A DNA stretch of 58,520 bases, from the NCBI GenBank assembly GCA_964468435.1, contig CAYXVE010000030.1, positions 1 to 58,520 of the forward strand. The letters run 5' to 3'. Below are positions 17,041 to 25,194 of this stretch, piece by piece; the stretch's first letter is position 1, and every line of letters begins with the position of its first letter. The notes beneath the pieces were generated by a model. That model was not told the origin of the DNA and made no database searches. It saw nothing but the letters and a program-made list of their open reading frames with translations. The translations under genes were made by a program, and so were the position numbers. The DNA is from JBCCTX01 sp964468435 (GTDB lineage: Bacteria; Bacteroidota; Bacteroidia; J057).

Positions 17041-19218
17041 TTCATACACCCGCTTTCCACAGGCGCGATAAATCGCATTGGCAATTGCAGCTCCGGTAGG
17101 GGGGATTGAAACCTCTCCGCCGCCTAAAACGGGTTCATTCGGTCTGTCGAGTAGATATACTTCGATATCGGGTGTCTCACTGATTGTGAGGATGGGATAC
17201 GACACCCAATCTAGGCTAGTAATTTTCTGTTCGTTAAAAGTAACTGCCTCTTTCAGGGTCCAGCTTGCTGCCTGGACAATCCCACCTTCAATCTGATTTT
17301 TCAGTCCATCCGGATTGATCACTTCACCTGCATCAACTGAAGCCCAGCACTTCAGGAGTTTCACTTCAAAAGTGGGAAGATCGACCGATACTTTAGCTGC
17401 GACGGCACAATATGCATCATAGTTTTTATATCGACTGAAGGCATAGCCTATGCCTTCGCCATCTTTAAGCGACTGGTTTCTTGTCAAATCGCGAAGTTGT
17501 TCTACTACGGCAATGGCTCTGGGATCGGAGAGATGCTTGAAACGAAATGCCAGGGGTTCCTGACTAGCGGCATCGGCCAAATCATCCATCATTGATTCGA
17601 TAGCGAAGACATTGGCATAGGCACCCAGGCTGCGTAGTGATGACACTCGCAGGGGACCGTTAAAAAAATGGGCAGTTATTTGCATGTTAGGAATATCGTA
17701 ATAGGGATCAGCATTGCGATGTCCACCGCCTAAATAGCCTCGGGACTTCATTTCCATGGGAGTATCCAGATGGCGTGCAGCCAGAACTGTTCCGGCATCC
17801 TGGTTGGGGCGAGTGCTGTGGGAGTCGCTCCAGATACCGGATCGCCAGAAGGCGATCTTTCCATCTTTCAGACCTGCTTCCAGGTCCATGATCATGGCGG
17901 AGCCGTAAGGCTCCCAGCGGTTTTCATCTTGGCGGGTCCACCGGACCCGGACATGACGGCCAGGCATTTCCAATGCCAACAAAGCAGCATCTGCGGCGGC
18001 ATCGTCCGCAACCGTATGTCCAAAACAGCCTGCACCGGGGACGCTGATTAGATGTAGTTGATCTTCCTCCATGTTTAGCATGCTTGATAAAGCTCTTCTT
18101 AAAGGATAAATCCCCTGGCTATGAGTCCATACATGGAGTTTTCCATCCTCATACAGCGCAATCGCGCAGGCAGGTCCCATCGATGCATGCATCGTGTAAG
18201 GCTTGAAATAACTCCGTTTGATCGTAGTATCAACTGCGACATTTTCAACCTGTCCTTTTTCTGCTACTACCTTAGGCTCATCTGCCGTATTTCTGATATA
18301 CTGTATTAGATTTTCCTGCCTGGGTAAGATATCAGGTTCCGACCACTTGCTGTTTTGCTTCAAAAGTACTAAGGCACGTTCTGCCTGGTCTTCATGTTCA
18401 GTCAAAACCCCTAAAAATCGTCCATTCCTAACTGTTTTAACCACTCCTTGGGCTATTTTCCGAAACCCTTCTTCATCAAAATCCACTAATTCAGACTGAT
18501 AATTAACAGGTCGTAGCACCCGGGCATGAAGCATACCGGGAAACCGCAGATCGTGAATAAATAACAGTTTTCCCGTGACCATTTTCCTTAAATCCTCTCT
18601 CTGGACGGGTTTTCCCACATAGCGATGCGAAGATTTGGGGATGAGTTCTACGGGTATTTCCACCTTTTCCTCAATTTGTTTCCTTTTGAGTATTTTGTAA
18701 AAAGAGTGCTGCTGATTATCTTCTATAACTTTTACGCCACCATTTACTATCTCTAGTTTATCTACAGCAGTTGATAGCTCTGTAGCGGCAAGTTCTAATA
18801 GCTTTTCCCGTGCCGCTGCCGCAGCATAGCGCACGGCCATTGCGCTACTTTTGATGGACTGACTTCCGGCGGTATATCCTTCATCCGGGGTTAATCCTGT
18901 TTCAGCTAATACTACTTCTATCTGATCCAGATCTTGTTGCAGTTCCTCTGCAGCTACCTGCTTGATGGCAATCCGTATGCCCTGGCCCAGTTCCACTTTC
19001 CCACTGAAGATCCGTACCCTTCCATCCTCCAGAATCTGTACCCAGGCACTGATTTCGGGGGTTTTTCTCAGACTTCCTGGAAGTTCAGTATTTACTTGAT
19101 CGTTATTGGAATCTGCAAAACTGGTTCCACATCCGCTGAGCACATACAAGCTGAGAGTCAAACTACCTGTAGATTTCAGGAAGTCTCTTCGGGAACGGGA
19201 AAAGGTATGAGAAGCCAT
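17023..19218 (-). CDS. Xanthine-dehydrogenase-family molybdopterin-binding subunit (IorB-like), Tat-exported
   Basis: A 731-residue protein with a twin-arginine signal (SRRDFLKSTG) followed by a Gly-Cys, so it is folded in the cytoplasm and exported, perhaps as a lipoprotein. It matches the isoquinoline 1-oxidoreductase beta/aldehyde oxidase type: cofactor-binding blocks such as GKVELGQGIRIA, the middle GAGCFGHTVADDAAADAALLA, and the catalytic Glu region GGGEVSIPPTGAAIANAI near the C-terminus. These enzymes hydroxylate N-heterocycles or aldehydes and need a small 2Fe-2S subunit. No such gene is next to it: a DUF4143 relic is on one side and an intact DUF4143 gene on the other. The partner may be elsewhere or lost. 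Confidence 0.9.
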   Translation of the reverse strand: MASHTFSRSRRDFLKSTGSLTLSLYVLSGCGTSFADSNNDQVNTELPGSLRKTPEISAWVQILEDGRVRIFSGKVELGQGIRIAIKQVAAEELQQDLDQIEVVLAETGLTPDEGYTAGSQSIKSSAMAVRYAAAAAREKLLELAATELSTAVDKLEIVNGGVKVIEDNQQHSFYKILKRKQIEEKVEIPVELIPKSSHRYVGKPVQREDLRKMVTGKLLFIHDLRFPGMLHARVLRPVNYQSELVDFDEEGFRKIAQGVVKTVRNGRFLGVLTEHEDQAERALVLLKQNSKWSEPDILPRQENLIQYIRNTADEPKVVAEKGQVENVAVDTTIKRSYFKPYTMHASMGPACAIALYEDGKLHVWTHSQGIYPLRRALSSMLNMEEDQLHLISVPGAGCFGHTVADDAAADAALLALEMPGRHVRVRWTRQDENRWEPYGSAMIMDLEAGLKDGKIAFWRSGIWSDSHSTRPNQDAGTVLAARHLDTPMEMKSRGYLGGGHRNADPYYDIPNMQITAHFFNGPLRVSSLRSLGAYANVFAIESMMDDLADAASQEPLAFRFKHLSDPRAIAVVEQLRDLTRNQSLKDGEGIGYAFSRYKNYDAYCAVAAKVSVDLPTFEVKLLKCWASVDAGEVINPDGLKNQIEGGIVQAASWTLKEAVTFNEQKITSLDWVSYPILTISETPDIEVYLLDRPNEPVLGGGEVSIPPTGAAIANAIYRACGKRVYELPVGI

Positions 19219-19273
19219 GTGTACTTTTTTCTGAAAATACAGGAATAGAGGTGGAAATACAATAGATACTTTG

Positions 19274-20443
19274 TTAATTCAAGCTATTAAAAATCTCATT
19301 TAGAGATCGCCAACTGATTAATTTTCCATGCTCCATTTCCCAGTTTGCATCTCCCCCGTAAATCACAAAGCTATTTGAAATGGGTATCTGTGAGATTTCT
19401 TGAAACCAGGCAATATTTTTAAAGAAAGCTGAGTTATACGTTCTGGAGGATTTAATTTCGATAGGAACCAATTCTCCCCCCAGATCCATGAGGACGTCAA
19501 TTTCACGTTGATTGTGGTCTCGCCAAAAATAGATGGGAGGTCTTGCTCCCAGGTTAAAGTAATGCTTACACATTTCGTTCACGATAAAATTTTCAAATAA
19601 TGCACCTTTTTGGAAATAATTTTCCAGCGAGGAGGTTTTGTTGATTCTTAAGAGCGAACATGCAAGTCCGGTATCATAAAAATATAAGCGAGGAGACTTT
19701 GTAATTCGTTTATTGAAATTTCTGAAGTAAGGATTGACGAGATATACTATAAAAGAGGTCTCAAGTACAGATATCCAGTTTTTCGCTGTAGAGACACTTA
19801 AGCCAGTTTCATTAGCGAGATTTGAATAATTTAGACTTTGCCCAATATATCCAGCACAAACCGACAAAAACCTGGTAAATAAACTTAGATTCCCCACATT
19901 TTTGATCAGCCTTACATCCCGTTGAATGTATGTTTCTAAATAATTAGGATAAAATTGATGGGGTAGCAATTCTTTATCATAAATTCTGGGATAACAGCCG
20001 TTCAGAATCAAATCTTCGTATTTATCAAATGTGTAATCTGCTGATGATAGTTCTTCCAGAGATAGGGGAAGTAGATAGAATATGGCAGATCTCCCAGCCA
20101 ATGATTGACTAATGTGTTCGAGCATGAGTAAATTATGAGAACCAGATAGAATGAAACAAGCATCTGGATCTTCATCTACAATCGTTTGAATATATGAAAG
20201 TAAATCAGGAGTTCTTTGTACTTCATCTATTACCATTCTATGCCCCAGTTTGGCAAACAAGCCTCTTGGATTCTCTAAGACTTGCTGCCTTATGTCAGGC
20301 GTCTCCATTGAGAGATAGTTCCAATCTTTGAATAAAGATTTTAGTAAAGTCGTCTTCCCACTTTGCCGGGGGCCAGTAAGGGTAAGAACAGGATACTTCC
20401 CCAGTAACTTTAGCATCGAAGATGTCAATTTTCTTGGTATCAT
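19274..20443 (-). CDS. AAA family ATPase with DUF4143 nuclease-like domain
   Basis: The ATG at 20443 gives MIPRKLTSSML, in line with the starts of the two sister genes (MIPRLITSYIL and MYPRRLTASLK); the codon at 20449 is TTG. Walker A is GPRQSGKTT, Walker B MVIDEVQ, sensor 1 region FILSGSHN and arginine-finger region SLAGRSAIF. A winged helix is at ~200-235. The C-terminal DUF4143 part keeps a PD-(D/E)xK-like pattern (REIDVLMD...PIEIKSS). The family is common in Bacteroidota and archaea, but its job is not known; a role in defence, toxin-antitoxin or selfish persistence is often guessed. An inverted repeat lies 2 bases before the start. Confidence 0.9.
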   Translation of the reverse strand: MIPRKLTSSMLKLLGKYPVLTLTGPRQSGKTTLLKSLFKDWNYLSMETPDIRQQVLENPRGLFAKLGHRMVIDEVQRTPDLLSYIQTIVDEDPDACFILSGSHNLLMLEHISQSLAGRSAIFYLLPLSLEELSSADYTFDKYEDLILNGCYPRIYDKELLPHQFYPNYLETYIQRDVRLIKNVGNLSLFTRFLSVCAGYIGQSLNYSNLANETGLSVSTAKNWISVLETSFIVYLVNPYFRNFNKRITKSPRLYFYDTGLACSLLRINKTSSLENYFQKGALFENFIVNEMCKHYFNLGARPPIYFWRDHNQREIDVLMDLGGELVPIEIKSSRTYNSAFFKNIAWFQEISQIPISNSFVIYGGDANWEMEHGKLISWRSLNEIFNSLN

Positions 20444-20445
20444 AG

Positions 20446-20461
20446 TCAAATTTACATTTGA
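20446..20461. repeat. Short inverted repeat at the start of the DUF4143 ATPase
   Basis: The sequence tcaaatttacatttga has 6-base arms (tcaaat/atttga) around 4 bases, 2 bases before the ATG of the ATPase gene on the minus strand. By itself it could be chance; its position matches the longer repeats at the starts of the two other intact copies. Confidence 0.35.
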
Positions 20462-20557
20462 AAAGTCAATATGTCTAAATAAATGCCCACTTATACGATA
20501 TGAATAGGTATTTGAGAGATGTAGATCTTTTGGGTATCTTTAATAAATGATTTGATT

Positions 20558-21142
20558 ATGGGAGCACTATCCATTTCTACTTATACTTACGAGTCCTATC
20601 TAGCCTTGGAAGCTGAATCGGATATCAAACACGAATATCACGATGGCTTCATTGTAGCCATGGCTGGGGGTACGCCGGCGCATGGGCTGATTACTGCGAA
20701 TACAGGGAGAGCTATAGGAAATGCGATTATCTCGATTTCTATGCCTTGCAGACCATTCAGCAGTGATGTGAAAGTCCATATTAAGGAAACTAATAGAACT
20801 TTTTATCCGGATCTTTCTATGATATGTGGAGAAATAAAGTCATCCGATAAAGACCCAAATGCTATCACCAATCCCATTCTAATTGTGGAAGTTCTCTCAG
20901 AAAGTACGGCTGCCTTTGATCGGGGCCCCAAATTTACCCACTACCGCCAAATCCCCTCCCTGAAAGAATACGTGCTTATCAGTCAAGAAGAACCTGTAGT
21001 AGATACCTTCTACCGTACAGAAGATGGAACCTGGGAGATAAATACGATAGAGGGGCTTTCAAAAAAAATAATCCTAAAGTCAATTGATTGTGAAATTGAG
21101 ATGAGTGATATCTATCGATTGGTACCGGGTATTACGGGTTGA
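20558..21142 (+). CDS. Uma2 family endonuclease-like protein (DUF820)
   Basis: A 194-residue protein of the Uma2/DUF820 family, which has the PD-(D/E)xK nuclease fold. Visible family blocks are KHEYHDGFIVAMAGGTPAHGLI, YPDLSMICGE, with the catalytic Asp, and ILIVEVLSESTAAFDRGPKFTHYRQI, with the Glu-x-x-Ser motif and Lys, then LKEYVLISQEEPVVDTFYR. The upstream codon at 20552 is TTG; I take the ATG at 20558. Uma2 proteins occur in high copy in cyanobacteria and Bacteroidota; the biological role is not known, and links to transposons have been proposed. Divergent from the DUF4143 gene. Confidence 0.9.
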   Translation: MGALSISTYTYESYLALEAESDIKHEYHDGFIVAMAGGTPAHGLITANTGRAIGNAIISISMPCRPFSSDVKVHIKETNRTFYPDLSMICGEIKSSDKDPNAITNPILIVEVLSESTAAFDRGPKFTHYRQIPSLKEYVLISQEEPVVDTFYRTEDGTWEINTIEGLSKKIILKSIDCEIEMSDIYRLVPGITG

Positions 21143-21149
21143 TAACTAA

Positions 21150-21545
21150 TTAACCCTTTACCACTACCAACCCCAAATGCTCCTCAATATGATCAAAATC
21201 CTTATCTGAGTGAATAATGGGAATGTTCTTTTCGATACAAAATGTCCCTATTAATACATCAATCTTTTTCCTTACTGTTATCCCTTTTTTTCTAAGAAAC
21301 CTATAATTTTGGGCACATTGAATAGCCATCTCTTTTCCCCCAAGATGAACAAGATTCAGATTAGATAGAAACTCTTGAGCCTGGATAAAATCAGAGTCTT
21401 TTGAGAACCCTTGTAATACTTCTGTTAAGATTAAATCACCGATCACAATGAGTTCCTTACTAAGCTTTTGATCTAGTAGATCGGTTTCTTGAGTTTCAAT
21501 CCCGTTGAAATAATCAATCCAGACAGATGAGTCAACAAATATCAT
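21150..21545 (-). CDS. vapC: VapC-type PIN-domain ribonuclease toxin
   Basis: A 131-residue PIN-domain protein. The four acidic active-site positions are seen: Asp5 in IFVDSSVWIDYF, Glu42 in LTEVLQGF, Asp99 in KKIDVLIG and Asp118-120 in HSDKDFDHI. PIN toxins of the VapC group cut tRNA or rRNA and are held inactive by VapB. The gene overlaps the antitoxin gene by 4 bases (ATGA), the usual order with antitoxin first. Eight bases from the Uma2 stop on the other strand. Confidence 0.93.
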   Translation of the reverse strand: MIFVDSSVWIDYFNGIETQETDLLDQKLSKELIVIGDLILTEVLQGFSKDSDFIQAQEFLSNLNLVHLGGKEMAIQCAQNYRFLRKKGITVRKKIDVLIGTFCIEKNIPIIHSDKDFDHIEEHLGLVVVKG

Positions 21546-21736
21546 GAGTCAAGTCTTATTTGATTCAGGTCCCCTTCCCATTTCATTTTGCCTTTCCACT
21601 TTCTGATTTCCTTTTGCTGCTCTAACTGAATGAATAGTTTAAGTGCCTCTTCTACAACTGCCTTTTTGGTTTTTAATCCACTCAACCTAAGTGCTGTTTC
21701 CATTAACTCATCATCTATTATAATATTGGTACGCAT
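21542..21736 (-). CDS. vapB: VapB-type antitoxin (DUF2191 ribbon-helix-helix)
   Basis: From the ATG at 21736 the protein has 64 residues and begins MRTNIIIDDELMETALRLSG, the usual start of the DUF2191 VapB group: a beta strand followed by two helices for DNA binding. The C-terminal part, with its WKGKMKWEGDL motif, would bind VapC. In-frame ATGs at 21751 and 21757 are also possible. The gene overlaps vapC by ATGA, and the pair is probably autoregulated. The start region is AT-rich, with no clear promoter box that I could confirm. Confidence 0.9.
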   Translation of the reverse strand: MRTNIIIDDELMETALRLSGLKTKKAVVEEALKLFIQLEQQKEIRKWKGKMKWEGDLNQIRLDS

Positions 21737-21867
21737 ATTTATTACATTCATACACATGAATTCATATGTTTATACACATTGCTACTAAGTAAGGTTTCTC
21801 AATGGAGGAAAATATTGGTAATTTTGATCAATTTAAAATCATAGAATTTTATCTTACTCATTCTCAC

Positions 21868-22005
21868 ATGCCTAATCGACGTCTCGCTGCAATCATGTTT
21901 TCCGATATCGAAGGATACACTGCGATGATGGAGAAGAATGAAGGAGAAGCCCTTTCCCAACTAAAGCGATATAAACGATTACTGGAGAAAGAAATACCTA
22001 GAATT
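21868..22005 (+). pseudogene. N-terminal fragment of a class III adenylate/guanylate cyclase
   Basis: From the ATG at 21868 the peptide PNRRLAAIMFSDIEGYTAMM, then EKNEGEALSQLKRYKRLLE, is the start of the cyclase-TPR family common in Bacteroidota (RRLAAIMFTDIVGYT; the Asp of FSDIEG is a metal ligand). After about 43 codons the match ends, and the frame runs into the 3' end of the convergent DUF4143 gene. The rest of the cyclase is not seen on the other side of that gene. The fragment looks like the result of a truncation at the moment the ATPase gene arrived. Confidence 0.7.
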
Positions 22006-22019
22006 GTTATAATCTATGA

Positions 22020-23186
22020 TCAGTATAAACCTGGTAAAACCACATTCAAGAAATCCAGGAGATTAACAACATGCATATTGGGTCCTTTAGGGTATGACTC
22101 TTGCTCTGGAATGATGATATAATTGTGTTGTACATTAAGATCTGTAATACTTTGGTAAAAACCTTTAGGGACTTTGGGAGCATTAGACGCTTTTATCTCG
22201 ATAGCTACTCGAATTCCAGTTGGTAAGCTAACATATAAATCTATTTCTGCTCCAGCATGGGTACGGTAAAAATAGCATTCACTCCCTTCTGGTAAACATC
22301 TTTTGATTTGTTCTACTACGTATGCTTCCCATGATCCACCATAAGCGATATGTCCCAGTAATACTTCAGGAGACTGGATCTGAAGCAGACTGTGTAAAAT
22401 TCCTGTATCCCTGATATAAATCTTTGGGGACTTAACTAACCGCTTGCCAAGATTTTCATAATAAGGTTGAAGCCGATGAATAATAAAACTTCCCTCTAAT
22501 AAATCCAGATAGCGACTTATGGTATTACTGCTCAGCCCCAATGATCTTGCGAGCTGACTCATATTCAGGACATTGCCATTAATATGTGCCAACATGGATA
22601 ACAAACGACGCAGTGCCTGAGAGGGAATTTCATATCCTAATTCGCGAAGATCTCTTTCTAGAAATGTCCGAATAAAGTTATTGAGCCAGGACCAGGTTAA
22701 GGTATTATTTGGCGCTAACAGTGCATCCGGAAATCCCCCTTTGAGCCAGTGATCTCTCATAGAGAATCGTTGAGCAATTTCTGGTAAGGAAAATGGAGTG
22801 AGTTCAGTATAGGCAATTCTACCAGCAAGGGTTTCGGAACTGAATTTAATCATGCCTGGAGACGCAGATCCCAAAATAATAAATCGAGCAGGCCGCCGAT
22901 CCTGATCCACTAGCGCCCTCAAGAGGGAAAACAACTCTGGCATTCGCTGAATCTCATCTATGATTACGCATTTATCTCTGTGCAGATTAAGGTAGGTTTC
23001 TGCATCTTCCAGTTTGCGTATATCTGACTCCAGTTCCAGATCCAGATATACACTTTGTATTGAAAGTAAATCTCTTAACTGCTTCGCAAGGGTAGTTTTA
23101 CCTACTTGTCTGGGTCCGATGATTCCCACCATGGGAAAATATTCCAAATGTGATAGTATGTAAGAAGTGATGAGTCGAGGTATCAT
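22020..23186 (-). CDS. AAA family ATPase with DUF4143 nuclease-like domain (second copy)
   Basis: A 388-residue paralogue of the genes at 19.3 and 57.9 kb. Walker A is GPRQVGKTT, Walker B CVIIDEIQ, sensor 1 FIILGSAS and the arginine-finger region ETLAGRIAYTEL. The winged helix (LSQLARSLGLSSNTISRYLDLLE type) is at ~200-245. The C-terminal domain has GAEIDLYV and VAIEIKAS as PD-(D/E)xK-like ligands. It has diverged from the other copies, so these are old paralogues or separate arrivals, not a recent duplication. The start codon directly touches an inverted repeat, and the 3' end cuts a cyclase gene. Confidence 0.9.
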   Translation of the reverse strand: MIPRLITSYILSHLEYFPMVGIIGPRQVGKTTLAKQLRDLLSIQSVYLDLELESDIRKLEDAETYLNLHRDKCVIIDEIQRMPELFSLLRALVDQDRRPARFIILGSASPGMIKFSSETLAGRIAYTELTPFSLPEIAQRFSMRDHWLKGGFPDALLAPNNTLTWSWLNNFIRTFLERDLRELGYEIPSQALRRLLSMLAHINGNVLNMSQLARSLGLSSNTISRYLDLLEGSFIIHRLQPYYENLGKRLVKSPKIYIRDTGILHSLLQIQSPEVLLGHIAYGGSWEAYVVEQIKRCLPEGSECYFYRTHAGAEIDLYVSLPTGIRVAIEIKASNAPKVPKGFYQSITDLNVQHNYIIIPEQESYPKGPNMHVVNLLDFLNVVLPGLY

Positions 23187-23223
23187 CCTTGAAAATTAGA
23201 GATTTGACTTAAAAATTTCAAGG
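23187..23223. repeat. Inverted repeat touching the start codon of the DUF4143 ATPase
   Basis: ccttgaaa at 23187-23194 is repeated in inverted form (tttcaagg) at 23216-23223, with two more paired bases inside. On the gene's strand the second arm ends exactly at the base before the ATG. This could be an operator for self-repression or an RNA hairpin that hides the start. Confidence 0.5.
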
Positions 23224-23322
23224 AAAAAGATATTATTCATGCAGATTCTGACAGTCGATCACTTTAAATTATCATATATTGTAACACAGAAAGGCTGGAA
23301 ATAATGCAGACGATTAAGATCA

Positions 23323-23763
23323 CTATCCAAAATAAGAAAGATCAGGAGGATGTACTCCATAAGCAACAAGTGCTTTTCTTAAATTCACTGCTTCTTGACG
23401 ATTCATTTTGAGTGTATACGCTGTAGTCCTGCCCTTAGAACTGATACCAATGACATGACTAAAGTCTTCATTCCTGATAAAATGATCTGACCATTTGTCG
23501 TTTCTAGGATGAAAAAGATTCCCAAATTCCATATTCAATGGATCTAGTCCCTGAGATTTATTGTATTTGCAATTATTACAATGTTGGCAAGCAAGTGCCA
23601 GATTATCTAGCTCATGCGAACCTCCCATCGATATAGGAAGAATATGATCTACTGAAAATGGGTGAAAAGCATAATCCCCTATTGCCTTACAATATTCACA
23701 AAGATTGCCTGCTCATTTACGGACCTGTTCTTTTCTATCAGAACGGAGTGAGTTCTTAGGCAC
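23323..23763 (-). pseudogene. HNH endonuclease with one in-frame stop codon
   Basis: Read from a GTG at 23763 the frame is 147 codons long with no frameshift. It starts PKNSLRSDRKEQVRK, then a TGA at 23715-23713, then AGNLCEYCK and FSVDHILPISMGGSHELDNL with ALACQHCNNCK. These are the CxxC zinc pair, the catalytic DHI(L)P motif, the Asn and the second CxxC of the HNH family. At the TGA position relatives usually have Arg in RAGNRCEYC, so CGA to TGA is the likely change. The C-terminal half alone (ATG at 23628) lacks the catalytic His. The GTG overlaps the upstream small gene by 8 bases, so both form one cassette. Confidence 0.75.
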
Positions 23764-24154
23764 TTTTTGGAGAGTTAATACCTAATTCTTGCATAAGTTG
23801 AGGTAGAGAAATACCCTTAAGTTGAGCCAATTCTCCTAAAATTTCTATCCTTCTCAGACGAAGTTGCTCCTCTTCCTGGGTTAGCTGAACAAGTCTATTC
23901 AATTCTTTTTCGGTAATTTCACCATTATCTCTTTTAGAGATCAGGTTCATGGATTCATTTCACTTCTCTTCAGGAAACGCAGTTTCTTTATTGAGTTTAA
24001 GAAGAAGTTGCGATTCTTGCGTTTTCTAATCGGCTTTCTTCCTCTCTTTTAGTATCTTGGAAATTTCCCTAACGATTGCTTCCAATTGATTTGTGTCCAG
24101 TTGTGCGATTAATTTATGAGTTTCAATTTCTGTTTGTATCTGTACTTTTTCCAT
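23756..24154 (-). pseudogene. Small helical protein of the HNH cassette with two in-frame stop codons
   Basis: Read from the ATG at 24154, 132 codons stay in one frame up to the stop at 23756. A TAG stands at 24028-24026 and a TGA at 23962-23960. The three pieces join well: MEKVQIQTEIETHKLIAQL with LEAIVREISKILKERKK; then SQLLLKLNKE; then ISKRDNGEITEKELNRLVQLT with GISLPQLMQELGI. This is the pattern of a helical protein often found just upstream of HNH endonucleases in cyanobacteria and Bacteroidota (as I recall). If no readthrough occurs, only the last 64 residues (ATG at 23950) could still be made. Confidence 0.7.
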
Positions 24155-24157
24155 TGT

Positions 24158-24421
24158 ACCCACAACGATTCCGATATACTTACACCCGTCAAACTAGTCA
24201 GAGGACAATCTGAGTGGGAAAGAACCTTTAATCGGGCTGCTGATGGTCTTTTTTCAACAGCAGTCTCCAGGATGCGACAATCAATTGAGTCTATTTTCAA
24301 TTGGTTCATTGAAAAAGTCGATTTACAGAATGCTTCTAAGGTCAGATCAGTCCAAGGACTGATGGTGCACCTATTTGGAAAACTTTCTGCGGCTTTTGCT
24401 ACTTTAGTTTTTAACCCTTGA
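24158..24421 (+). pseudogene. C-terminal remnant of a DDE transposase (IS4/IS982-like)
   Basis: The frame ends with blocks ILTPVKLVRGQSEWER, LFSTAVSRMRQSIESIFNW, IEKVDLQNASKVRS and GLMVHLFGKLSAAF. These match the end of DDE transposases of the IS982/IS4 type, in which the Glu of the triad lies in the RQxIE(S/G)xFNW block. The DDE part before it is missing, and the first codons of the ORF overlap the opposite gene, so the break is near 24155. No terminal inverted repeat was recognised. It marks an old insertion next to the HNH cassette. Confidence 0.72.
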
Positions 24422-24440
24422 TTCGCATAACTTATAAAAG

Positions 24441-25043
24441 TTACGCTAATATCGTTCTGAAAGTAAGATTTATCCGAGCCTGTCTGACTTTTTTGGACTT
24501 GGGTAATGCGTGTAGCCAATGGGTCTGGGTCCTACCTTTCATCACCAACAAACTTCCGTTTTCCAACACAACTTCTACTTTTTCTTTGGTTTCTTTGTGC
24601 TTGAACACAAACTTTCGCTGAGCGCCTAAGCTTAAGGAAGCTATGGTGGTATTTTTTCCCAATTCCCGTTCGTCATCGCTATGCCAGGACATCCCCTCTT
24701 CCCCGCTGTGATAGAGATTGAGTAAACAGGAATTGAATTGATCCCCTGAAATAGCTTCCACTTTCTGTTTCAACTCCTTTAACTCTTTCGTCCAAGCCAG
24801 AGCTTCTTTGGTGGCATTGGAATAGGTATAGGAATAGTTGCGCTCACCATACCAGGCTACTTCCCGTTTGGTCGTGATTTGTTTTCCAAATAGAACCAAT
24901 TGATCATTGCTCCATTCTATGGTGTTTAGAAGGCGCTCAAAGTAGTATCGGGCTATTTTGGAAGATAATACCGGACCATAATATACGGCTTCTCCATCAT
25001 GGGGAAGGAGATTTTGCCCACGATCCTGATTGAATAAGTCCAT
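24441..25043 (-). CDS. alkB: AlkB-like 2OG-Fe(II) DNA/RNA repair dioxygenase
   Basis: A 200-residue cytoplasmic dioxygenase that removes alkyl groups from DNA or RNA bases with 2-oxoglutarate, O2 and Fe(II). Iron ligands are the His and Asp of WHSDDE and the His of HWLHALP; 2-oxoglutarate is held by the Arg in RINLTFR. The block LLNLYHSGEEGMSWHSDDE and the TSxGxxR-like ASLSLGAQRKFVF are typical of the AlkB2/ALKBH2 group. Length fits. It is monocistronic; the tail is 20 bases from the transposase remnant. No Ada-type regulator is seen nearby. Confidence 0.92.
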   Translation of the reverse strand: MDLFNQDRGQNLLPHDGEAVYYGPVLSSKIARYYFERLLNTIEWSNDQLVLFGKQITTKREVAWYGERNYSYTYSNATKEALAWTKELKELKQKVEAISGDQFNSCLLNLYHSGEEGMSWHSDDERELGKNTTIASLSLGAQRKFVFKHKETKEKVEVVLENGSLLVMKGRTQTHWLHALPKSKKVRQARINLTFRTILA

Positions 25044-25194
25044 ATGGGGTATACGGATGAACTAATATTTGGATGAATATTCAGTGGGATAGGTAGATAC
25101 GGTACACTTGCAAACGCTGTATCCTATTTGATGAGAGTTATATAGACCGCATATTTTGAGTGGTAGATGAAGTAAGTAGCACAAGTTGATTTCC

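Noticed and set aside
24109..24519. 136-codon minus-strand ORF over the transposase tail
   Set aside because: It is the antisense shadow of the transposase remnant, whose plus-strand motifs are clear, and its own sequence has no recognisable pattern.
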